The notes under the pieces were generated by a model, which saw only the letters and a program-made list of their open reading frames with translations, was not told the DNA's origin and ran no database searches. From Spirosoma sp. (GTDB taxonomy: Bacteria; Bacteroidota; Bacteroidia; Cytophagales; Spirosomataceae), in NCBI GenBank assembly GCA_025351545.1, contig JANXVQ010000113.1:1-7330 (forward strand): a stretch of 7,330 nt of DNA. The letters run 5' to 3'. How positions within the stretch are numbered: the first letter of the stretch is position 1; each line of letters begins with the position of its first letter. The position numbers and the translations under genes were made by a program. Below are positions 1 to 4,936 of this stretch, piece after piece.

Positions 1-131
1 ATGCTTGGATCGACGGCTTCAAAGCACTATTAGTACGGTTTGAATTTTCAGTGAAAAATTGGATGAGCCTACATTTTATCGCATTCTCGGTCATTTTCCT
101 GCGTAAAATCAACCGAAAAAAGAAAGTTTAA
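1..131 (+). CDS. Transposase, C-terminal end (partial, cut by window edge)
   Basis: An open frame enters from the left edge (first full codon at base 3) and ends at TAA 129-131, giving 42 residues. The visible part reads GFKALLVRFEFSVKNW, followed by a hydrophobic LHFIAFSVIFLRKI and a basic KKK end. This arrangement (LLxRFE, then NW, then AF-xx-FLRKI) is the usual C-terminus of DDE transposases of the IS4/IS5 superfamily, where it follows the catalytic Glu. The catalytic residues would lie outside the window, so neither family nor activity can be confirmed. No start codon is present because the gene begins upstream. The assignment rests on recalled family resemblance, not a search. Confidence 0.65.
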   Translation, partial: AWIDGFKALLVRFEFSVKNWMSLHFIAFSVIFLRKINRKKKV

Positions 132-139
132 ACAGCTTC
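1..139 (+). mobile_element. Right end of an insertion sequence (partial)
   Basis: The transposase stop codon lies inside the short sequence TTTAAACAGCTTC (127-139). Read in reverse this is GAAGCTGTTTAAA, which resembles terminal inverted repeats of IS elements in Bacteroidota. Compact IS elements commonly end a few bases after the transposase stop. The left end and the target-site duplication are outside the window, so the exact boundary at 139 is inference. Confidence 0.4.
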
Positions 140-198
140 GATGTATAAGCCGGTTTGATATATGAACCTCGATTTTGTTAATGTACCCAATAAGTCAA

Positions 199-705
199 AT
201 GCGAAAGTTTCTATTATTAACCATACTTCAAAGCTTTATGGCTATGCTCGATGCTCAATCGCAACCCGCTGATGGATATTCGCCCATACTTGCGGCTACC
301 ATGCAAACGTATTCCATAAGGCTGAAGCCGGGTCAGGATTTGAAGAAAGCGTTGGATGCAATTGTTCTCCAGGAACGAATTGGCGCTGGTGCTGTGCTAA
401 CTTGTGTGGGTAGCCTGACCGATATCAGATTGCGCCTGGCCAATCAGGAGAAGCCAAGTGTGTGGCATGGCCACTTTGAAATTGTTTCGCTCGTTGGTAC
501 ACTCTCAACCAGTGGTAGTCATTTACATTTATCTGTATCAGATTCAACTGGAAAAACCCTTGGAGGGCATTTGCTGGATGGATGCATCGTTTATACCACA
601 GCTGAGTTAGTTATTGGCATAATACCTGACATCACATATACACGAGAGCCTGACCCAACGTTTGGTTATCATGAATTAGTTATTCGGAAGAGAATAAGAA
701 AGTAA
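199..705 (+). CDS. Exported PPC-domain (DUF296) protein
   Basis: The 168-residue product begins with a signal peptide: a basic MRK, a hydrophobic FLLLTILQSFMAML, and probable cleavage near DAQ/SQ (residues 18-22). The rest is one PPC/DUF296 domain (about 36-165). Its clearest signature is GSHLHLSVSDSTGKTLGGHL (107-125), whose His108, His110 and His124 match the metal-binding histidines of prokaryotic PPC proteins, which form trimers. The molecular role of stand-alone bacterial members is poorly known. I chose ATG 199 because it puts MRK directly before the hydrophobic core; TTG 175 and ATG 181 are in frame upstream and would add only a short polar extension. No clear promoter or ribosome site is visible, and the gene starts about 60 bp after the probable IS end. 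Export is unusual, because most described PPC proteins are cytoplasmic or nuclear. Confidence 0.85.
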   Translation: MRKFLLLTILQSFMAMLDAQSQPADGYSPILAATMQTYSIRLKPGQDLKKALDAIVLQERIGAGAVLTCVGSLTDIRLRLANQEKPSVWHGHFEIVSLVGTLSTSGSHLHLSVSDSTGKTLGGHLLDGCIVYTTAELVIGIIPDITYTREPDPTFGYHELVIRKRIRK

Positions 706-707
706 AT

Positions 708-739
708 AAAAAAGCCATCCTGTTTGGGATGGCTTTTTT
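708..739. terminator. Bidirectional rho-independent terminator
   Basis: A perfect 13-bp stem (708-720, AAAAAAGCCATCC, against 727-739, GGATGGCTTTTTT) closes a 6-base loop. There is a T run at the 3' end on either strand. It lies 2 bp after the PPC gene stop and 18 bp beyond the DUF151 gene stop, so it can end both convergent transcripts. Confidence 0.92.
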
Positions 740-757
740 ATTAATAGTAAAATAACA

Positions 758-1354
758 CTAATTGCGCTTACTCATTTCATCGCGAATTTTGGCAGCCCGT
801 TCATATTCCTCGTTGCCCAGGGCTTCTTCCAGCATTCGTTGTAACTCCTCAGATGAAGCGTTTTTGAGCTGATCGCCGAATGAACGGGTTGCCGGTCGAT
901 TGGAAGAGCGAACAAGTTCTTCCTGCTCCTCTTTTTCCTCATTACCACTAGCTGTGATACCTGCTTCTGATAAGATGGACTCATTTGTATAAATAGGTAC
1001 ATCAAACCTGATTCCAATAGCTATAGCATCGGATGGCCGGGCATCAATGACTGATTCACGAACGCCATCGAAACACACGATCTTGGCAAAGAAAATGCCT
1101 TCGCGTAAATCAGAAATCATAATTTCACGAACTGTAAATTTGAACTGCTCGGCAAATTGCTTGAACAAGTCGTGCGTCATTGGCCTGTTAGGCACAATTT
1201 TTTCGATCTCGATAGCAATGGCCTGTGCTTCAAACATACCAATGATTATTGGTAACCGACGGTTGCCATATTCTTCACCCAAAACCAGCGCAAACGAACC
1301 TGATTGCGATTGGCTGGGTGATAGTCCTAATATTTCCAGCTTAATCTTATCCAC
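758..1354 (-). CDS. Bifunctional nuclease-family (DUF151) protein with C-terminal UVR motif
   Basis: The 198-residue protein has an N-terminal DUF151/bifunctional nuclease domain (about 4-135). Its hallmarks are RRLPIIIGMFEAQAIAIEI (32-50) and DARPSDAIAI (104-113). A charged, low-complexity linker (about 137-165, Glu-rich) leads to a UVR/UvrB-C-like helical hairpin, SSEELQRMLEEALGNEEY followed by ERAAKIRDEM (167-194). Family members include TM0160 of Thermotoga and plant BFN proteins reported to have nuclease activity; activity here is inferred only. UVR motifs mediate protein-protein contacts in UvrB/UvrC and Clp adaptors. The start is GTG: an in-frame TAA lies 12 bases upstream and the conserved domain begins at once (MDKIKLEILGLS). 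It follows etfA on the same strand after a 101-bp gap but has its own promoter-like box. I recall this etfB-etfA-DUF151 order from other Bacteroidota. Confidence 0.9.
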   Translation of the reverse strand: MDKIKLEILGLSPSQSQSGSFALVLGEEYGNRRLPIIIGMFEAQAIAIEIEKIVPNRPMTHDLFKQFAEQFKFTVREIMISDLREGIFFAKIVCFDGVRESVIDARPSDAIAIGIRFDVPIYTNESILSEAGITASGNEEKEEQEELVRSSNRPATRSFGDQLKNASSEELQRMLEEALGNEEYERAAKIRDEMSKRN

Positions 1355-1358
1355 GATG

Positions 1359-1366
1359 CAAAATTA
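1359..1366 (-). promoter_or_regulatory. Bacteroidota -7 promoter box of the DUF151 gene
   Basis: The minus strand reads TAATTTTG, a perfect match to the Bacteroidota -7 consensus TAnnTTTG. It ends only four bases before the GTG start, so the transcript would begin at or next to the start codon. No good -33 TTG/TTTG is visible at the usual spacing, so the call rests on the single box. Confidence 0.4.
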
Positions 1367-1371
1367 ACAAA

Positions 1372-1404
1372 AAGTCGTAAGTCATAGAGCTATAAGTCGT
1401 AAGT
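1372..1404. repeat. Two direct copies of AAGTCGTAAGT in the etfA-DUF151 spacer
   Basis: AAGTCGTAAGT occurs exactly at 1372-1382 and 1394-1404, 22 bp apart start to start. ATAGAGCTAT lies between them, with ATAG/CTAT forming a tiny dyad. A further GTAAG/CTTAC dyad (1412-1416 and 1422-1426) follows. The spacer is otherwise featureless. The core AGTCGT recurs in the etfB-etfA spacer. Confidence 0.7.
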
Positions 1405-1455
1405 AAAAATAGTAAGTACATCTTACATACGCATTAATACGCTATGATTTTGGAC

Positions 1456-2418
1456 TTACAGTGCCTGTACAGCTTTTGTTAGGCGCGGAAGCACCTCGAG
1501 AACATCACCGACGATACCATAATCCGCCGATTTGAAAAACGGGGCATCGGGGTCTTTGTTAATAACAACAATGACCTTCGATGAGTTTACGCCTGCCAAG
1601 TGTTGAATGGCTCCGGAAATGCCACAAGCAATATACAGATTTGGGCTTATTTTGAGACCCGTCTGGCCAACGTGCTCAGAGTGAGGGCGCCAATCCAGAT
1701 CGGATACGGGTTTAGAACAGGCTGTAGCTGCATGGAGAGCTCTAGCCAGATCTTCGACAATACCCCAGTTTTCGGGGCCTTTTAATCCGCGACCAGCCGA
1801 TACAACCAGATCGGCTTCGGGTAACAGAATATCGCCCGACGATTTTTCGGTGTTTTTTACCGAAATAGCAAAGTCAGCTTCGTTAAGGGCCGGTGTGAAA
1901 ACTTCAACTGGAGCCGCAGCATCCTTTTCTTCGGGCGTAATGGTGTTTTTCTTTATCGCCAAAATCTTTACATCGGCTTTCAGATCGTTGTAGGCAAACG
2001 CTTTACCAGTGTATATGCTACTTTTAACCTGGAAGCCGTTAGCCAGATCAGGTAATTCAACTACGTTTGCGGCCAGGCCTGCTTTTAATTTCCCGGCTAA
2101 CCTAGCCGTCATGGCATCGGCTAGTGATGATTTTGCCAGTACGATAACCTGACTACCTTCCTGCTGAGCCGCAGCCGCCACAACAGTTGCATAAGCCATA
2201 CCATTGGCTTCATTCAGCTTTGCCTCCGTTGCATGAAGTACTTTGGTCGCTCCAAAATTACCGGCCGAAGCCAGTTCGGTGTCGCTGGCAGCACCAACAA
2301 CAATGGCTGTGGCCGAGGTACCCATCATTTCAGCAACTTTGGCACCGTAGAATATAGCCTCCTGGGAGGATTTTCTGATTTTACCTTCGTCTAATTCAGC
2401 GAATATGAGAACTGACAT
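1456..2418 (-). CDS. etfA: Electron transfer flavoprotein, alpha subunit
   Basis: This 320-residue protein is the FAD-carrying subunit of the soluble EtfAB heterodimer. It accepts electrons from acyl-CoA and related dehydrogenases and passes them to ETF-quinone oxidoreductase. The N-terminal domain (1 to about 185, beginning MSVLIFAELDEGKI) is alpha/beta. The C-terminal FAD domain carries VSAGRGLKGPENW (206-218), HVGQTG (249-254) and the signature LYIACGISGAIQHLAG (261-276), followed by VIVVINKDPDAPFF. Length and motifs are those of a complete subunit. By alignment from memory with human ETFA, Arg210, Thr253 and His273 match Arg223, Thr266 and His286, but the position of flavin-contacting Arg249 holds Lys236. 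The start is ATG 2418; upstream bases are AT-rich with no Shine-Dalgarno, as usual in Bacteroidota. It lies 96 bp downstream of etfB and very likely shares its transcript. Confidence 0.97.
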   Translation of the reverse strand: MSVLIFAELDEGKIRKSSQEAIFYGAKVAEMMGTSATAIVVGAASDTELASAGNFGATKVLHATEAKLNEANGMAYATVVAAAAQQEGSQVIVLAKSSLADAMTARLAGKLKAGLAANVVELPDLANGFQVKSSIYTGKAFAYNDLKADVKILAIKKNTITPEEKDAAAPVEVFTPALNEADFAISVKNTEKSSGDILLPEADLVVSAGRGLKGPENWGIVEDLARALHAATACSKPVSDLDWRPHSEHVGQTGLKISPNLYIACGISGAIQHLAGVNSSKVIVVINKDPDAPFFKSADYGIVGDVLEVLPRLTKAVQAL

Positions 2419-2431
2419 TTTTTTAGAATAA

Positions 2432-2518
2432 TTAGTCGTTAAGAGATAATCGTTGGTGTTAGTCGTTAATCATTTAGTTCTAACATGAACAACTTGCGAC
2501 TGTTAACCAACGACTTAA
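2432..2518. repeat. AGTCGT-type direct and inverted repeats between etfB and etfA
   Basis: TTAGTCGTTAA occurs exactly at 2432-2442 and 2459-2469, 27 bp apart. CGTTGGT (2451-2457) is matched in reverse by ACCAACG (2506-2512), and AGTCG (2461-2465) by CGACT (2497-2501). The segment around 2448-2469 can therefore pair imperfectly with 2493-2518, placing a possible hairpin in the mRNA between the two cistrons. The repeat overlaps the last codons of etfB. Confidence 0.65.
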
Positions 2519-3252
2519 ATAACTTTTGCTTCGGTACGCAGGAGTTGGATGAGTGTTTCGGCGGCATCGGCCGGAATCATTTTGACGGTACCGCGCGGAA
2601 CCGGAAGTTCATAACTGGCAATCGTTGTGAGTTTACTGGTGCCGGTTGGTTCAACGATCTTGAGTGGCTTAGTCCGTGCCGTCATAATACCACGCATATT
2701 TGGGATTTTCCACTCAGCAATTGGCTCCTGACATCCTAAGACCAGCGGCAATTTAGCTTCCAGGCTCTCTTTGCCGCCTTCAATCTCACGGGTAATTTTA
2801 GCCGTGTCGCCGTCAATGTCAAGTAGCATCACCGGCGAAATTGACGGTATTCCAAGCATCTCGCCCACAATCCCATGAACCTGACCGCCGTTGTAATCAA
2901 TGGATTCTCGCCCCATCAGAATCAAGTTGTAGTTGTTTTCTTTGGCAATAGCGGCAATCTGCTCGGCTACAAAGTAAGCATCGGTTGGTTCAGCATTTAC
3001 GCGGATGGCATCATCAGCACCGATGGCAAGGCATTTTCTGATAACTGGCTCGGAGTCAACTCCGCCAACGTTTAGTACGGTGATAGTCGCTCCCGTTTTT
3101 TCTTTCAATTCAACGGCACGCGCCAGCGCATAATCGTCGTAAGGACCAGTAATGAACGTTACACCCGCCTTATTTAGTTTGGTATTATTGTCCGTAAAGG
3201 CAATTTTGGTGGTGGTGTCCGGCACACTCGTCACACACACTAAAATTTTCAT
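2515..3252 (-). CDS. etfB: Electron transfer flavoprotein, beta subunit
   Basis: The 245-residue protein is the partner of EtfA. It stabilises the FAD domain, usually holds a structural AMP, and supplies the loop that recognises partner dehydrogenases. It opens with MKILVCVTSVPDTTTKIAF and has the family nucleotide-site region MGRESIDYNGGQVHG (113-127). The segment ITREIEGGKESLEAKLPLVL (153-172) fits the ETF-beta signature pattern closely. The recognition-loop area is around WKIPNMRGIMTARTKPL (181-197). The length is typical. ATG 3252 begins exactly at the conserved MKILV, so the start is secure. It is the first gene of a minus-strand group with etfA, and its upstream region carries the palindromes at 3296-3337. 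No -7 consensus box was found before it. Nothing suggests the electron-bifurcating Fix type, since no fixC or fixX is adjacent. Confidence 0.97.
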   Translation of the reverse strand: MKILVCVTSVPDTTTKIAFTDNNTKLNKAGVTFITGPYDDYALARAVELKEKTGATITVLNVGGVDSEPVIRKCLAIGADDAIRVNAEPTDAYFVAEQIAAIAKENNYNLILMGRESIDYNGGQVHGIVGEMLGIPSISPVMLLDIDGDTAKITREIEGGKESLEAKLPLVLGCQEPIAEWKIPNMRGIMTARTKPLKIVEPTGTSKLTTIASYELPVPRGTVKMIPADAAETLIQLLRTEAKVI

Positions 3253-3295
3253 GCTTATTGGGGGTTTTGTGGTTAGTATTGTAATTAGAGAATAA

Positions 3296-3337
3296 TGAAC
3301 AGTATCTGTTCACGCTAAGTATGCGGGATACTGTTCA
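3296..3337. promoter_or_regulatory. Operator-like palindrome plus third half-site upstream of etfB
   Basis: TGAACAG-TAT-CTGTTCA (3296-3312) is a perfect dyad with 7-bp arms. A third copy of the arm, CTGTTCA, lies at 3331-3337 within GATACTGTTCA. That copy also forms an 11-bp perfect inverted repeat with TGAACAGTATC (3296-3306). It lies 44-85 bp upstream of the etfB start and 86-127 bp upstream of the TPR gene start. It could bind a dimeric repressor or activator, or form a leader hairpin. No regulator gene is in the window. Confidence 0.5.
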
Positions 3338-3391
3338 CCACGCACTAATCACTACTTTTATGGCTCAAAAGTACAAATAGTCTTAAATAAA

Positions 3392-3407
3392 AGTATGCAT
3401 GCATACT
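3392..3407. promoter_or_regulatory. Perfect 16-bp palindrome before the TPR gene
   Basis: AGTATGCATGCATACT is fully self-complementary and ends 15 bases before the TPR gene's ATG. Its left part, AAGTATGC (3391-3398), also occurs at 3317-3324 in the same spacer. Its last base begins TAATTTTC (3407-3414), which matches the -7 consensus TAnnTTTG at 7 of 8 positions when read on the plus strand. A protein bound here would cover the likely promoter. That role is inference. Confidence 0.45.
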
Positions 3408-3422
3408 AATTTTCTTGACGTT

Positions 3423-3752
3423 ATGAATGACGAACGTATCCAGCAATTAATTCAATTTGTACAGGAAGAACCCGGTGAGCCCTTCAATGTTTATGCACTG
3501 GCCATGGAATATATAAATGGTCGACCTGCGCAGGCCAGAGTTTATTTCGATCAGCTTTTGGTTGAGCATCCCGATTATTTGCCGACTTATTATCACGCAG
3601 CGGCTCTTTATGCCGAACTTGATGAGCGGGATCGGGCGGCAGAATTATACGATAAAGGAATTGTGCTGGCACAGGCACAGAATAATCAGAAGACACTGCT
3701 GGAACTACAACGGGCACAGCAGGCTTTTGACGATGATGACGACGATTGGTAG
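3423..3752 (+). CDS. Small tetratricopeptide-repeat protein
   Basis: The 109-residue soluble protein is built of helix pairs. MNDERIQQLIQFVQEEPGEP is a capping helix, followed by FNVYALAMEYINGRPAQARV (21-40), then YFDQLLVEHPDYLPTYYHAA and ALYAELDERDRAAELYDKGI (41-80). The A-x-x-Y-x-x-L and P-x-x spacing is that of about two TPR motifs. The C-terminus is strongly acidic (FDDDDDDW). TPR units bind partner proteins; the partner is unknown. An in-frame ATG at 3399 would add MHTNFLDV, but that start lies inside the 16-bp palindrome and the likely -7 box, and the family fold begins at MNDER, so I use 3423. It is divergent from etfB and ends 36 bp before the convergent lipoprotein gene; only a weak GGTT/AACC dyad lies between. 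Confidence 0.85.
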   Translation: MNDERIQQLIQFVQEEPGEPFNVYALAMEYINGRPAQARVYFDQLLVEHPDYLPTYYHAAALYAELDERDRAAELYDKGIVLAQAQNNQKTLLELQRAQQAFDDDDDDW

Positions 3753-3788
3753 GAGCCAGCCCTTATTGGTTTTGACAACCGAGGTTTA

Positions 3789-4595
3789 TCAACGATGGCG
3801 GGTTTTCTTTTGCTGCACCAGTTCCTGCCTGAAGAGCAAGGGGACATTTGCCTGTTCGGGCAGGCTATAGTTGATGGCCAGATACCGGGCACTCACTGCT
3901 TTGGGTAGATACACAAATCCTCGTACCGACTCACCTGGTGCAAGCGTGTTCGCTTTTAAAGCCAGTTCGCGCCAGCGGTACTCTTCATAATCATATCGCT
4001 GCATTCGGTCGCCAAAGGTGCTGTAATCAATGGCCCGTTTAACGGCAATTCCCTGATAAGCAAGTCCGTGAACTATCCGGTTGTTAGCATATTCGCGATA
4101 GGAGCGGTTAGTGGAAGATGAGGACATATCACTGGCAATGGCTGCTACCATCAGAATTGTATTGAATACTTTAGCGCGTTTCAACCGGGCTTGTTCCTGC
4201 TTGCGTTTCAGACCCATGCGTCCAGCTTCATAGGCTGGATCTGCGGCTGTGCGGGCGAACGCAAATTTTGTGTTTAATGGGTCGCGGAGTGTATCTTGAT
4301 TAGTACCAAGGGCTGTGAAGTGAAAGTCGGCTGGACTAACTTCAATTGGGTGGTCGGTACGGTTTTTAATTTCGACATCAAGCGTAACAAACTCGAGATC
4401 TTCGCGCTCAAACGAAGCTACCACACCCACGCCGTTTTGTTCGGCTTTGGTTACTAATCGACCATCAATAGTCGTCACATCGCCTGAAACAGGTTCGAGC
4501 TGATAGTAGGTTGTAATAGTTGGCGCGCAACTGCTCAAAACACCAGCCAGAAGGCTACTGGCAAACGTATAGCTCAGAATGGAAAAAGGCCTCAT
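3789..4595 (-). CDS. Lipoprotein of unrecognised family
   Basis: The 268-residue product starts MRPFSILSYTFASSLLAGVL and has a lipobox LSSC with the lipidated Cys at residue 23, so it should be anchored to a membrane after signal peptidase II processing. A beta-rich segment, FVTLDVEIKNRTDHPIEVSP (69-88), and a later LAPGESVRGFVYLP (218-231) resemble paired strands of DUF4352-like immunoglobulin folds. Between them is a basic helix (LKRKQEQARLKRAK, 129-142), then a short hydrophobic FNTILMVAAIA (144-154) and a Ser-rich turn. I recognise no named family. The ATG at 4595 is preferred to an in-frame TTG at 4616 because it puts Arg2 just before the hydrophobic core. A perfect -7 box lies about 40 bp upstream. 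No partner gene is adjacent in the same direction. Confidence 0.8.
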   Translation of the reverse strand: MRPFSILSYTFASSLLAGVLSSCAPTITTYYQLEPVSGDVTTIDGRLVTKAEQNGVGVVASFEREDLEFVTLDVEIKNRTDHPIEVSPADFHFTALGTNQDTLRDPLNTKFAFARTAADPAYEAGRMGLKRKQEQARLKRAKVFNTILMVAAIASDMSSSSTNRSYREYANNRIVHGLAYQGIAVKRAIDYSTFGDRMQRYDYEEYRWRELALKANTLAPGESVRGFVYLPKAVSARYLAINYSLPEQANVPLLFRQELVQQKKTRHR

Positions 4596-4636
4596 AGTCA
4601 GAGTGATTTGAAGCAATATACTTCGATTAATCTGTA

Positions 4637-4644
4637 CAAAGTTA
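4637..4644 (-). promoter_or_regulatory. Bacteroidota -7 promoter box of the lipoprotein gene
   Basis: The minus strand reads TAACTTTG, a perfect match to TAnnTTTG, 41 bases before the ATG at 4595. That would leave a normal leader of about 35 bases. A -33 TTTG is not clear at the expected spacing. Confidence 0.45.
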
Positions 4645-4936
4645 CGTAGACGGATGGTTAGGTTGTGCTAAAAGCCAGTTAGTTTATTTGACGGATGGTG
4701 AAATCCGGATACCGTTAAATAAAATGTATATAAGTTATTGTTAATCAATTAATTAGAAATAATAAATTGATGAGAGAGAATTGACTCCCAGCAATGGCCT
4801 GAGAGTTAAATACGCTAAAAGATACCATGTAAAATAGTACACGAGCGATTAGTGAAATCACTATTTCCGTACTGTTTTTGTGAAGAACCAAATTTAATAC
4901 TATGTCGAAAAATAGCTGGGATGTAGGGAGTTGGGA
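4645..4936. other. Gene-free AT-rich spacer between divergent genes
   Basis: With the lipoprotein leader (4596-4644), about 340 bp lie between the two divergent start codons. I see no credible coding frame here. It contains a 7-bp inverted repeat ATCAATT/AATTGAT (4744-4750 and 4765-4771) in a very AT-rich stretch, the large hairpin at 4831-4878, and a Shine-Dalgarno-like GGGAG (4926-4930) six bases before ATG 4937. No promoter consensus for the rightward gene is clear. Confidence 0.6.
4831..4878. promoter_or_regulatory. Two-tier hairpin in the leader region of the repeat-protein gene
   Basis: AAAATAGTAC (4831-4840) pairs with GTACTGTTTT (4869-4878): ten pairs, one of them a U-G wobble. An inner TAGTGA (4850-4855) pairs with TCACTA (4858-4863) around a two-base loop. 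T runs follow on either strand, so it resembles a terminator or attenuator. No gene ends nearby, and it sits about 58 bases before the ATG at 4937. Confidence 0.4.

Noticed and set aside
1047..1367. Plus-strand open frame of 106 codons
   Set aside because: Antisense to the well-supported DUF151 gene; the product has no domain-like pattern.
3296..3312. LexA/SOS box
   Set aside because: The arms resemble GAAC...GTTC, but the spacing between GAAC and GTTC is seven, not the four of Gram-positive SOS boxes, and the flanking genes are not DNA-repair genes.
3753..3788. Terminator between the TPR and lipoprotein genes
   Set aside because: Only a 4-bp GGTT/AACC dyad with no T run; too weak to call.
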